Notes under the pieces: generated by a model
Databases searched by the model: none
Seen by the model: only the letters and a program-made list of their open reading frames with translations
Told to the model about the DNA's origin: nothing
Part shown: one piece after another, positions 53,016-61,395 of the stretch
Layout: each line of letters begins with the position of its first letter
How positions within the stretch are numbered: the stretch's first letter is position 1
From: Micromonospora radicis
GTDB taxonomy: Bacteria > Actinomycetota > Actinomycetes > Mycobacteriales > Micromonosporaceae
NCBI RefSeq assembly: GCF_003583405.1
Contig: NZ_QXEC01000024.1
Span: forward strand, 20,641 to 84,640
Direction of reading: 5' to 3'
Length of the DNA: 64,000 nucleotides
Program-made: the position numbers and the translations under genes

Positions 53016-55736
53016 GTGGCAGCGCAGAAGGCAGCGCAGGAAACGGTCGAACGCAAGTACGTCTACGACTTCGCCGAGGGCAACAAGGATCTCAAGGATC
53101 TGCTCGGCGGCAAGGGTGCCAACCTGGCCGAGATGACCAACCTCGGCCTGCCGGTTCCACCCGGCTTCACCATCACCACCGAGGCGTGCCAGGCGTACCT
53201 CGCCAGCGGGCGGGAGCCGGCCGGGCTGGGCGACCAGATCGCCGACCACCTGGCCGCGCTGGAACGGGAGATGGGCCGGCGCCTCGGCGACCCGGACGAC
53301 CCGCTGCTGGTGTCGGTGCGTTCCGGGGCGAAGTTCTCCATGCCCGGGATGATGGAGACCGTGCTCAACGTCGGGCTCAACGACCGCAGCGTCGCGGGTC
53401 TGGCCGCGCGGGCCAGCGACAACCAGCGGTTCGCCTGGGACTCCTACCGGCGACTGATCCAGATGTTCGGCAAGACCGTCTGTGACGTGCCGGGTGAGGA
53501 GTTCGAGCACGCGCTCGACGAGGCCAAGCAGGCCAGGGGCACCACCAGCGACCTCGACCTGGACGCCGACGACCTGCGCGGGCTGGTCGACACGTACAAG
53601 AAGATCTTCAACAAGCACACCGGGCGGGAGTTCCCGCAGGATCCCCGCGAGCAGCTCGACCTGGCCATCCGGGCGGTCTTCGACTCGTGGAACGCCGAAC
53701 GGGCGGTGATCTACCGCCGGCAGGAGCGGATCCCGGCCGACCTCGGTACCGCGGTCAACGTGGTGGCGATGGTCTTCGGCAACCTCGGCCCGGACTCCGG
53801 CACCGGGGTCGCCTTCACCCGCGACCCGGCCAGCGGCGCCCAGGGCATCTACGGCGACTACCTGGCCAACGCCCAGGGCGAGGACGTGGTCGCCGGCATC
53901 CGCAACACCGTGCCGTTGCAGGAGCTGGAACGGATCGACAAGCCGGCCTACGACGAACTGCTCGACTACATGGCCCGGCTGGAGCGGCACTACACGGACC
54001 TGTGCGACATCGAGTTCACCATCGAACGTGGCAAGCTGTGGATGCTGCAGACCCGGGTCGGCAAGCGCACCGCCGCCGCCGCGTTCGTCATCGCCGGTCA
54101 GCTGGTCGACGAGGGACTGATCGACCTCGACGAGGCGCTGCACCGGGTCAACGGCGCACAGCTGGCCCAGCTGATGTTCCCGCGCTTCCAGCTCGACCAC
54201 GAGTTCCAGCCGGTCGCCACCGGGATCGGCGCCTCGCCGGGTGCGGCCGTCGGCAAGGTGGTCTTCACCTCCGCGCGCGCGGTCGAACTGGCCGGTCAGG
54301 GCGAGGACGTCATCCTGGTCCGCCGGGAGACCAACCCGGACGACCTGAACGGCATGATCGCCGCCCGGGGGATCCTCACCTCCCGGGGCGGCAAGACCAG
54401 CCACGCCGCGGTGGTGGCCCGGGGGATGGGCAAGACCTGTGTCTCCGGCGCCGACGAGCTGGACATCGACGTACCGAAGCGGCGGTTCGCGGTGGGCGGG
54501 CGGACGGTCGCCGAAGGCGACGTGGTCTCCATCGACGGCACCACCGGCAAGGTCTACCTGGGCGAGGTGCCGGCCACGCCGTCGGAGGTGGTGCAGTACT
54601 TCGAGGGCGAACTCGACCCGGCGGCCACCGGCGACGCGCTGGTCAAGGCCGTACACCGGATCATGACGCACGCCGACGCCAAGCGGCGGCTGGCGGTACG
54701 CACCAACGCCGACACGGCGGCCGACGCCGCGCGGGCCCGGCGGTTCGGTGCCGAGGGCATCGGGCTCTGCCGCACCGAGCACATGTTCCTCGGCGACCGG
54801 CGGGAGCTGGTCGAGCGGCTGATCCTGGCCCGGGAGGCCACCGAACGGGAGGACGCGCTCGCCGCGTTGCTGCCGTTGCAGCGGGCCGACTTCGTGGAGA
54901 TCTTCCGGGCGATGGACGGGCAGCCGGTCACCGTCCGGCTGATCGACCCGCCGCTGCACGAGTTCCTGCCGCCGCTGGAACAGCTCGCGGTCGACGTGGC
55001 GGTGGCCCAGGAACGCGGCGAGGACGTGGCCAAGGAGGAGGCGCTGCTGGCCGCGGTCCGCCGGATGCACGAGGAGAACCCGATGCTGGGGCTGCGCGGG
55101 GTACGCCTCGGCCTGGTCATCCCCGGCCTGTTCGCGATGCAGGTCCGGGCGATCACCGAGGCTGCGGTGGAGTGCGTCCGGCAGGGGGTGCCGGCCTGCC
55201 CGGAGATCATGGTGCCGCTGGTCGGCGCGGTCCAGGAGCTGGAGACGGTACGCGCCGAGGCCGAGAGGATCATCGCCGAGGTGGTCGGCGGCAACGAGGT
55301 CGAGGTGCTGATCGGCACGATGATCGAGGTGCCCCGGGCGGCGTTGACCGCCGGGCAGATCGCCGAGGCGGCCGAGTTCTTCTCCTTCGGCACCAACGAC
55401 CTGACCCAGATGGGCTGGGGCTTCTCCCGCGACGACGTGGAGGGCGCCTTCTTCTGGCGCTACCTGGAGTTGGGCATCTTCGGCATCTCGCCGTTCGAGT
55501 CGATCGACGCCGACGGCATCGGTCGGCTGGTGCGGATCGCGGCCGAGGAGGGTCGGGCGGCTCGTCCGGGGCTGAAGCTCGGCGTCTGCGGCGAACACGG
55601 CGGTGACCCGGACTCGGTGCACTTCTTCGACGCCGTCGGGCTGGACTACGTCTCCTGCTCGCCGTTCCGGGTGCCGGTGGCCCGGTTGGAGGCCGGTCGT
55701 GCCGCGGTGGTCACGGCGGGCTCGGACAGCCGCTGA
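53016..55736 (+). CDS. ppdK: pyruvate, phosphate dikinase
   Basis: Interconverts pyruvate, ATP and phosphate with phosphoenolpyruvate, AMP and pyrophosphate. The 906-residue product is full length: ATP-grasp domain (GGKGANLAEMTNLGLPVPPG; SVRSGAKFSMPGMMETVLN), the phosphohistidine domain with GGKTSHAAVVARGMG (swivelling catalytic His), and the PEP/pyruvate barrel (GIGLCRTEHMF; ENPMLGLRGVRLG; FSFGTNDLTQMGWGF; GVCGEHGGDP). GTG 53016 has GGGAGG five bases upstream; TTG 53013 is in frame but too close. Monocistronic with its own terminator. Confidence 0.96.
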   Translation: MAAQKAAQETVERKYVYDFAEGNKDLKDLLGGKGANLAEMTNLGLPVPPGFTITTEACQAYLASGREPAGLGDQIADHLAALEREMGRRLGDPDDPLLVSVRSGAKFSMPGMMETVLNVGLNDRSVAGLAARASDNQRFAWDSYRRLIQMFGKTVCDVPGEEFEHALDEAKQARGTTSDLDLDADDLRGLVDTYKKIFNKHTGREFPQDPREQLDLAIRAVFDSWNAERAVIYRRQERIPADLGTAVNVVAMVFGNLGPDSGTGVAFTRDPASGAQGIYGDYLANAQGEDVVAGIRNTVPLQELERIDKPAYDELLDYMARLERHYTDLCDIEFTIERGKLWMLQTRVGKRTAAAAFVIAGQLVDEGLIDLDEALHRVNGAQLAQLMFPRFQLDHEFQPVATGIGASPGAAVGKVVFTSARAVELAGQGEDVILVRRETNPDDLNGMIAARGILTSRGGKTSHAAVVARGMGKTCVSGADELDIDVPKRRFAVGGRTVAEGDVVSIDGTTGKVYLGEVPATPSEVVQYFEGELDPAATGDALVKAVHRIMTHADAKRRLAVRTNADTAADAARARRFGAEGIGLCRTEHMFLGDRRELVERLILAREATEREDALAALLPLQRADFVEIFRAMDGQPVTVRLIDPPLHEFLPPLEQLAVDVAVAQERGEDVAKEEALLAAVRRMHEENPMLGLRGVRLGLVIPGLFAMQVRAITEAAVECVRQGVPACPEIMVPLVGAVQELETVRAEAERIIAEVVGGNEVEVLIGTMIEVPRAALTAGQIAEAAEFFSFGTNDLTQMGWGFSRDDVEGAFFWRYLELGIFGISPFESIDADGIGRLVRIAAEEGRAARPGLKLGVCGEHGGDPDSVHFFDAVGLDYVSCSPFRVPVARLEAGRAAVVTAGSDSR

Positions 55737-55741
55737 ACGGT

Positions 55742-55770
55742 CCGGGTCGGCGGCCGAGTCGCCGACCCGG
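55742..55770 (+). terminator. terminator after ppdK
   Basis: An 11-bp perfect stem (CCGGGTCGGCG and complement, 7-nt loop) five bases after the stop. Confidence 0.8.
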
Positions 55771-55799
55771 CTCCCGCCGGGGCGCGGGCGCCCGGCCGG

Positions 55800-55958
55800 G
55801 CGGGCGTCAGATCGGCCGGGCGTCAGATCGGCCGGGCGGGCGTCAGCTCGGGCGGGCGTCAGATCGGCCGGGCGGGCGTCAGATCGGCCGGGCGTCGGCT
55901 CGGGCGGGCGGGCGCCGGCTCGGGCGGGCGTCAGATCGGTGGGCGTCAGATCGGTGGG
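55800..55958. repeat. GCGTCAGATCGG direct repeats
   Basis: Six exact copies of GCGTCAGATCGG plus variants (GCGTCAGCTCGG, GCGTCGGCTCGG), spaced 15-52 bases, run into the 3' end of the roadblock gene, whose stop codon lies in the last copy. No CRISPR-like spacers. Confidence 0.85.
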
Positions 55959-56446
55959 CGGCGCCAGGTGATGTGCGGGTCGCGGCGCGGGCGCTGGCCG
56001 GGCAGGGTGGCCATCGGGGTGCGTACCGCCAGCGGGGCGTGCGGATCCGGTTGGTGCGACGTCGGCGACGGTCGGCGGCAGGCGGCCAGCGCCGGCCCGG
56101 CCCGGTGGACCACCCCCCGTGCCTCCTCCCGCAGCACCGCCAGATCCGCGTCCGCGTCGATGATCAGGGTGAGCAGGGCGTCCCGGCCGGCCGGGTAGGT
56201 GACCACGCAGCCGGCGGCGGTGTGCACCACGGACTCGTGGAAGGCCCCCTGCCGGACGGTGGCCGCCATCCGGTTGCCGAGACCGAAGCTCGCGGCGGCC
56301 AGGGCCGCCAGATGGGTGGCGTCGGTTGCGGGCAGGTCGCTGGAGATCAGTAGGCCGTCCGTGCCGGCGAGCACCGTGCCGGTGACCTCGGGGCGGCGTC
56401 GACGCAGCCCGCGCAACTCGGTGCCCATCATCGTTTCCGCGTTCAC
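55946..56446 (-). CDS. roadblock/LC7 domain protein
   Basis: A 166-residue protein whose first 115 residues form a roadblock/LC7 fold (MGTELRGLRRRRPEVTGTVL, AATHLA-type helix DATHLAALAAASFGLGNRM, VVHTAAGCVVTYPAGRDALL). Such domains regulate small GTPases such as MglA or the actinobacterial conservon GTPases. Here no GTPase gene is adjacent, so this is an orphan. The C-terminal 50 residues are Pro/Arg-rich, and the last few codons lie in the repeat array. GTG 56446 has GGGAGAG upstream. Confidence 0.8.
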   Translation of the reverse strand: MNAETMMGTELRGLRRRRPEVTGTVLAGTDGLLISSDLPATDATHLAALAAASFGLGNRMAATVRQGAFHESVVHTAAGCVVTYPAGRDALLTLIIDADADLAVLREEARGVVHRAGPALAACRRPSPTSHQPDPHAPLAVRTPMATLPGQRPRRDPHITWRRPPI

Positions 56447-56735
56447 GAGCGTGTCTCTCCCACCGGTCGTGTCTCCGCCTCAACAGGTGACGTTCCGCGA
56501 TGGCGACGCTACCCGTGGATGTCGATATGCGCGATCCCGTGACCGTCGGCAATCGGACCACAACTCTCGACTGATCGGAGGATGTGGACCGGTGGGGTGC
56601 AGGTCGTCGACGCGCCGTACGGCCCGGCCGGGCGTAACCTGAGCACGCCAGAGGACCGTCGTCGTGAAGGGGTGGCCGGATGGGTGTGCGTGCCGAGCGG
56701 TCAGGTCTCGCCGGTCTGCGGTCGGCGGTGCCGGC

Positions 56736-57089
56736 ATGACCAGCGTCTGGGCGAGTCTCACCGTCGACGCCCGGGATCCCGCCCGGTTGGCCCGCTGGTG
56801 GGCCGAGGCGCTCGGCTACCAGGTGGTCTCCGAGCAGCCGGACGAGGTGGAGATCCGCCAGTCCGCCGACCGCCTGCCCGGCATCGTCTTCGTGTCGGTG
56901 CGCGGCGCCAAGGAGGGCAAGAACCGGCTGCACCTCGACCTGCGCCCGGCCGACCGGGAGGCCGAGGTGGAACGGCTGGTCGACATGGGTGCCCGGCACG
57001 TCGACGTGGGTCAGGACGGCACCGACTGGACGGTGCTCGCCGACCCCGAGGGCAACGAGTTCTGCGTGCTGCGTCCACGTGGCGATTGA
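56736..57089 (+). CDS. VOC family protein (glyoxalase-like)
   Basis: A 117-residue protein of the vicinal-oxygen-chelate fold (SLTVDARDPARLARWWAEAL; VEIRQSADRLPGIVFVSV; KNRLHLDLRPADREAEVERL; VLADPEGNEFCVL). The His and Glu positions are compatible with metal binding, but this glyoxalase-like subgroup has no known substrate. ATG 56736 lacks a good ribosome binding site but is the conserved start. It overlaps dgt by 11 bases. Confidence 0.85.
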   Translation: MTSVWASLTVDARDPARLARWWAEALGYQVVSEQPDEVEIRQSADRLPGIVFVSVRGAKEGKNRLHLDLRPADREAEVERLVDMGARHVDVGQDGTDWTVLADPEGNEFCVLRPRGD

Positions 57090-58320
57090 CCACCGGACCG
57101 GCACCGACGCGCAGCGGCGGGTGACCGAGCCGGCCAAGGACGCTGGGCACGGCCGGTCGCCGTACGAGCGGGACCGGGCCCGGGTGCTGCACTCCGCGGC
57201 GTTCCGGCGGCTCGCCGCGAAGACCCAGGTACACACGGCGGGCACCGACGACTTCCTGCGTACCCGCCTGACGCACTCGCTGGAGGTGGCGCAGATCGCC
57301 CGGGAGATGGGCGCCGGGCTGGGCTGCGACCCGGACGTGGTGGACACCGCGGGGTTGGCGCACGACCTGGGCCACCCGCCGTTCGGGCACAACGGCGAGG
57401 CCGCTCTCGACGTCGAAGCCGCCGCCTGTGGCGGCTTCGAGGGCAACGCGCAGACGCTGCGCGTACTGACCCGCCTGGAGGCGAAGGTGTACGCCCCCGG
57501 CGGCGAGTCCGTGGGGCTCAACCTCACCCGCGCCTCGCTCGACGCGGTCAGCAAGTACCCGTGGCCCCGTCGACCGGGCCGGCGCAAGTTCGGGGCGTAC
57601 GCCGACGACCTGCCCGCCTTCGAGTGGCTGCGGCAGGGGGCGCCGCCCGGCGAGCGGCGCTGCCTGGAGGCGCAGGTGATGGACTGGGCCGACGACGTGG
57701 CGTACTCGGTGCACGACGTCGAGGACGGCATCCACGGCGGCTACCTGACGTTGGAGCCGCTGCTCGCCGACGCCGACGAGCGGGCCGCGCTCTGCGCCGA
57801 CGTCGCCGCCGTCTACTCCACCGAGTCGCCCGACTTCCTCGGCGAGACGCTTGTGGAACTGCTCGCCGACCCGGTGCTCGCGCCGTTGGCCGGCTACGAC
57901 GGCAGCCACCGCGCCCAGGCCGCGTTGAAGGCCACCACCAGCGTGCTGACCGGTCGCTTCGTCGCCACCGCCGTCGCCGCCACGACGGCTCGCTTCGGTC
58001 CCGGCCCGCATCGCCGGTACGCCGCGGACCTCGTCGTACCCCGGCCGCTGCGGGCCCGGTGCGCACTGCTCAAGGGCATCGCCCTGCGGTACGTGATGCG
58101 CCGTCCCGACGCCCAGGGTCGCTACCGCCGGCAGCGGGAGATCCTCACCGAGCTGGTGCGGGCGTTGACCGAGCGGGCGCCGGACGGCCTGGACCCGGTC
58201 TTCGCCCCGCTGTGGCGGGCCGCGCCGGACGACGTCGCCCGGCTGCGCGTCGTGGTCGACCAGGTGGCCTCGCTCACCGACCCGGCCGCCGTCGCCTGGC
58301 ACGGCCGCCTGGCCCGCTGA
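57079..58320 (+). CDS. dgt: deoxyguanosinetriphosphate triphosphohydrolase-like protein
   Basis: Hydrolyses dNTPs to deoxynucleosides and triphosphate. The 413-residue HD-superfamily product has RSPYERDRARVLHSAAFRRL, RLTHSLEVAQIAREMG and the HD motif GLAHDLGHPPFGHNGE (four metal ligands in total), then WADDVAYSVHDVEDGIHGG. GTG 57079 overlaps the VOC stop by 11 bases; GTG 57121 is a shorter option. It sits just upstream of dnaG in many actinobacteria; here three genes intervene. The last bases and stop are part of a direct repeat (58317-58382). Confidence 0.93.
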   Translation: MAIDHRTGTDAQRRVTEPAKDAGHGRSPYERDRARVLHSAAFRRLAAKTQVHTAGTDDFLRTRLTHSLEVAQIAREMGAGLGCDPDVVDTAGLAHDLGHPPFGHNGEAALDVEAAACGGFEGNAQTLRVLTRLEAKVYAPGGESVGLNLTRASLDAVSKYPWPRRPGRRKFGAYADDLPAFEWLRQGAPPGERRCLEAQVMDWADDVAYSVHDVEDGIHGGYLTLEPLLADADERAALCADVAAVYSTESPDFLGETLVELLADPVLAPLAGYDGSHRAQAALKATTSVLTGRFVATAVAATTARFGPGPHRRYAADLVVPRPLRARCALLKGIALRYVMRRPDAQGRYRRQREILTELVRALTERAPDGLDPVFAPLWRAAPDDVARLRVVVDQVASLTDPAAVAWHGRLAR

Positions 58321-58485
58321 CCGCCGGAGCACCGACTGCCTCCCGTCCGGTGCCTGACCGCCGGAGCACCGACTGCCTCCCGGCCGGACCGGCTGTCTCC
58401 CGGCCGGACCGGCTGTCCCGTCCGGCCCGCCCCGGCTGTCCCGTCCGGCCCGCCCCGGCTGTCCCGTCCGGCCCGCCCCGGCTGA
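58317..58485 (+). repeat. nested direct repeats after dgt
   Basis: A 29-bp unit (CTGACCGCCGGAGCACCGAC...) occurs at 58317-58345, including the dgt stop, and at 58354-58382. It is followed by a 20-bp pair and by three perfect 23-bp units (GGCTGTCCCGTCCGGCCCGC..) at 58411-58479. Confidence 0.9.
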
Positions 58486-58517
58486 CCGGCCGACCGGTTC
58501 GGACCGGTACCGGCGGG

Positions 58518-58536
58518 TTAGGTTAGCCTAACTGAA
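58518..58536 (+). promoter_or_regulatory. IdeR/DtxR iron box overlapping a leaderless promoter
   Basis: TTAGGTTAGCCTAACTGAA matches the IdeR/DmdR consensus TTAGGTTAGGCTAACCTAA at 16 of 19 positions. TAGCCT inside it (58524-58529) lies six bases before the ATG at 58536, so the iron regulator would cover both the -10 element and the start. Expression is expected only when iron is low. Confidence 0.88.
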
Positions 58537-59378
58537 TGAGCGAGCGCCCGAAGACTGTGACCTCCGCCCACCTGCTGCGCGCGGAGCGGCCCACCCCGCA
58601 CGTGGTCCGGCTGGTGCTCGGTGGCCCGGAACTGGTCGGCCTGCCGGTCGGCGAGTTCACCGACCATTACGTCAAGTTCGTCTTCCCGGTGCCCGGGGTC
58701 GACTACCCGCGCCCGATGGACCTCGCCACGATCAAGCGCGAACTGCCGCGCGAGCAGTGGCCCCGGCTGCGGGCGTACACCGTGCGGGCCTGGGACGCGG
58801 CGGCCGGCGAGCTGACCGTCGACGTGGTGCACCACGGCGAGGCGGGGTTGGCCGGCCCGTGGGCGGCCGCGCTGCGACCCGGTGACGAGGTGCTGTTCAC
58901 CGGCCCCGGCGGGGCGTACGCGCCGAGCCCGGCGGCCGACTGGCACCTGCTGGTCGGCGACGAGAGCGCGCTGCCGGCGATCGCCGCCGCGTTGGAGAGG
59001 CTGCCGGTCGACGCGCCCGCGCACGTCTTCGTCGAGGTCGACGACCCGGCCGACGAGCAGCCGTTGCCCAGTCCCGGGGCGGTACGCCTGACCTGGCTGC
59101 ACCGCAGTGGACGGCCGGTGGGCGAGGCGCTGCTGGCTGCCGTACGCGATCTGGAGTTCCCGCCCGGCGCGGTGCACGCCTTCGTGCACGGCGAGGCCGG
59201 CTTCGTCCGCCAACTGCGCCGCCTGCTGCGGGTGGAGCGGGGCGTGTCGCCCGAGTGGCTCTCCATCTCCGGCTACTGGCGGCTCGGCCTCGACGACGAG
59301 GGCTGGCGGGCCACCAAACCCGACTGGAACCGTCAGGTGGAGGCCGACGAGACCCCCACCCCGGCCGCGCCCCGTTGA
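58536..59378 (+). CDS. siderophore-interacting protein (ferric-siderophore reductase)
   Basis: A 280-residue SIP/ViuB-family flavoprotein that reduces ferric siderophores in the cytoplasm. N-terminal FAD-binding domain (RAYTVRAWDAAAGELTVDVV), substrate segment GPWAAALRPGDEVLFTGPGG, and C-terminal NAD(P)H domain (LLVGDESALPAIAAALERLP; FVHGEAGFVRQLRRLLR). It ends ISGYWRLGLDDEGWRATKPD. Regulated by the iron box at its start. No siderophore biosynthesis or uptake genes are adjacent. Confidence 0.93.
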   Translation: MSERPKTVTSAHLLRAERPTPHVVRLVLGGPELVGLPVGEFTDHYVKFVFPVPGVDYPRPMDLATIKRELPREQWPRLRAYTVRAWDAAAGELTVDVVHHGEAGLAGPWAAALRPGDEVLFTGPGGAYAPSPAADWHLLVGDESALPAIAAALERLPVDAPAHVFVEVDDPADEQPLPSPGAVRLTWLHRSGRPVGEALLAAVRDLEFPPGAVHAFVHGEAGFVRQLRRLLRVERGVSPEWLSISGYWRLGLDDEGWRATKPDWNRQVEADETPTPAAPR

Positions 59379-59434
59379 TCATGAGGTTGGCGGCGGACCT
59401 GATCTCCGGAAGTGCCGCCAACCTCATGATCAAC
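59374..59434. terminator. 21-bp palindrome between the siderophore gene and the SDR gene
   Basis: Left arm GTTGATCATGAGGTTGGCGG plus C (59374-59394), perfect complement at 59414-59434, 19-nt loop. It includes the stop codon of the upstream gene and lies between convergent genes, so it is a plausible two-way terminator, although it lacks T-runs. Confidence 0.65.
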
Positions 59435-59442
59435 GCGGTGTT

Positions 59443-60357
59443 TCAGAGGTACGTGACGCCGGTGAGCCGGGCCGCCTGCGCCCACATCCGCCGGCCGTTG
59501 CCCGGATCGAGGGCCTGCGCGCTCGCCCGCACCTCGGTGACCGGGCCGCGCAGCTCCTGGAAGCCGCGCGGTCCGAAGAACTGCCCACCGCGCAGACCGG
59601 TCGCCGTCGCGGCGTACAGCTGTGGCCGGGCACCCGCCTCGACCCGGCTGAGCGGCAGGGACATGACCCGGCTCAGCGCCCGCATCAGCCGATTCTGGTC
59701 GGCCATCGCGCGGGGGGTCAGGTTGGTGCGGGTCATCCCGGGATGGGCCAGCACGCTGACCACCAGCGACCCGGTGGCCCGCAGGCGGCGGTCCAGCTCC
59801 AGGCCGAGGATGGTGCCGACGAGCTTGGAGAGCGCGTACGCCCGGGGCCCCCGGTAGACCCGTTCGGACATCAGGTCGTCCAGGTCCAGACCGCGCCACC
59901 GGTGCACGAGCGACGACAGGGTGACCACGCGGGGTTCCTTCCCGGCGGCCAGCCGGTCGAGCAGGAGACCGGTCAACGCGTACGGCCCGAGGGCGTTGAT
60001 CCCCATCTGCTGGTCGAACCCGTCCACGGTCAACGGGGGTCGCTTGCCGGTCAGGGCCACTCCGGCGTTGTTGACCAGCAGGTCGACCTCGCCGGGAAGG
60101 TCCGCCGCGAAGGCCCGGATCGACGCCAGCGACGCCAGGTCCACCTTCCGCACCTCGACCTCCGCCCCCGGTACCGCGCGCCGGATCGCCCCGGCCGCCT
60201 CCTGGCCCGCCGCGACGTTACGTACCGCGAGCACCACCGCGGCCCCGTGCCGGGCCAACTCCAGCGCGGTGACCCGACCCACGCCCGAGTTGGCCCCGGT
60301 CACCACCGCCCGCCGGCCGTGCTGGTCGGGCATCTGTTCCTCGGTCCAGTTCCGCAT
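59443..60357 (-). CDS. SDR family NAD(P)-dependent oxidoreductase
   Basis: A 304-residue classical SDR: VVTGANSGVGRVTALELA (cofactor), LLVNNAGVAL, active-site VVTLSSLVH and YALSK (Tyr-x3-Lys), and AHPGMTRTNL. The segment RGPRAYALSKL is typical of the retinol-dehydrogenase/WWOX-like group. The substrate is unknown. ATG 60357 has TAACCT seven bases upstream and no ribosome binding site. Divergent from an MmyB-type regulator, which probably controls it. Confidence 0.88.
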   Translation of the reverse strand: MRNWTEEQMPDQHGRRAVVTGANSGVGRVTALELARHGAAVVLAVRNVAAGQEAAGAIRRAVPGAEVEVRKVDLASLASIRAFAADLPGEVDLLVNNAGVALTGKRPPLTVDGFDQQMGINALGPYALTGLLLDRLAAGKEPRVVTLSSLVHRWRGLDLDDLMSERVYRGPRAYALSKLVGTILGLELDRRLRATGSLVVSVLAHPGMTRTNLTPRAMADQNRLMRALSRVMSLPLSRVEAGARPQLYAATATGLRGGQFFGPRGFQELRGPVTEVRASAQALDPGNGRRMWAQAARLTGVTYL

Positions 60358-60364
60358 GTTCCGG

Positions 60365-60370
60365 AGGTTA
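60365..60370 (-). promoter_or_regulatory. -10 hexamer TAACCT of a leaderless SDR promoter
   Basis: Minus strand: TAACCT, seven bases, ATG 60357. On the opposite strand CACACT (60447-60452) stands six bases before the regulator GTG 60459. Confidence 0.45.
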
Positions 60371-60458
60371 GGCACCGCCGTGGCCGGTCGGAGAGAACCG
60401 TTTAACCTGGGACCACCGGACCTACCCGGCGGCCGTACCGGCGCGGCACACTGGCGGG

Positions 60459-61289
60459 GTGAGCACCGCGTACGCCCGCGAACTGGCGGACTTCCTGCGT
60501 AACCGCCGCTCCCGGCTGAGCCCGGAGGAGATCGGCCTGGCGCCCGGCCCACGTCGTCGGGTCGCCGGTCTGCGTCGTGAGGAGTTGGCCCTGATCGCGG
60601 GCGTGAGCACCGACTACTACCAGCGGCTGGAACAGGGCCGCGACGTCCGCCCCTCCGACGACGTGCTGACCGGCATCGCCCGTGCCCTCGCCCTGAACGC
60701 GGAGGAGACCCGCCACCTGCGTGCCCTCGCCCGGCGCGCGCAGCGGCCACCGAAGCCCCGCCGCCGCACCCGCGAGACGGTCCCGGAGAGCACCCACCGG
60801 CTGCTGCACAGCCTGCACACCCCGGCCGTGGTGGTCAGCCGCCACCTCGACCTGCTGGCCTGGAACAGCATGGCCGCCGCGCTCTATCCGGGCATCGGCC
60901 ACCGCAACGCCCTGATCGACATGTTCACCCATGCCGAGACGTACGGCCGGTGCGTCGGCTGGCGGGAGACGGTGCTCGACTATCTGGGCTTCCTGCGCGC
61001 CGCGGTCGCCGCCGACCCGGAGCACCCGCGCGCCCAGGAGATCGTCGGCACGCTCAGCATCCGCAGCGAGGAGTTCCGCCGGCTCTGGGCCCGCCACGAC
61101 GTACGCGAGTCGGTCCACGGCAGCAAGGTGTTCAGCCATCCGCAGGTCGGCGAGCTGCGCCTGGACTGGGACGCCTACACGCCGCCGGGGCGTACCGGGC
61201 CGATCCTGATCGCGTACACCGCCGCACCCGGCAGCGCCAGCGCCGAACGACTGCAACTGCTCGCCACGTACGCGGCGCAGCTTCGTTGA
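60459..61289 (+). CDS. XRE-family regulator with MmyB-like ligand domain
   Basis: A 276-residue regulator. Helix-turn-helix at residues 25-65 (GLRREELALIAGVSTDYYQRLEQGRDVRPS), then an MmyB-type PAS-like domain (VVVSRHLDLLAWNSMAAALY, WARHDVRESVHGSKVFSHPQVGELRLDW). MmyB regulators bind fatty-acid-like ligands in some cases. The family is very often divergent from an SDR that it controls, as here. GTG 60459. Confidence 0.9.
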   Translation: MSTAYARELADFLRNRRSRLSPEEIGLAPGPRRRVAGLRREELALIAGVSTDYYQRLEQGRDVRPSDDVLTGIARALALNAEETRHLRALARRAQRPPKPRRRTRETVPESTHRLLHSLHTPAVVVSRHLDLLAWNSMAAALYPGIGHRNALIDMFTHAETYGRCVGWRETVLDYLGFLRAAVAADPEHPRAQEIVGTLSIRSEEFRRLWARHDVRESVHGSKVFSHPQVGELRLDWDAYTPPGRTGPILIAYTAAPGSASAERLQLLATYAAQLR

Positions 61290-61395
61290 CAAGGGGTCCG
61301 TCCGCCGCCGTGGGCGTCGGGCGGGGCCCTTCCTCACCCCCCGCACCCGGCCCCCGCATCCGGCAGGGCAGGATGTAACCGGAGGGGGTGACGGC

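Noticed and set aside
55800..55958. Possible CRISPR array
   Set aside because: Repeats are 12-16 bp with irregular spacing and no unique spacers; no cas genes nearby.
52983..57731. Very long open frame on the minus strand across ppdK, the roadblock gene and the VOC gene
   Set aside because: Shadow of strong GC bias at third codon positions; no family motifs, and the opposite strand encodes a complete PPDK.
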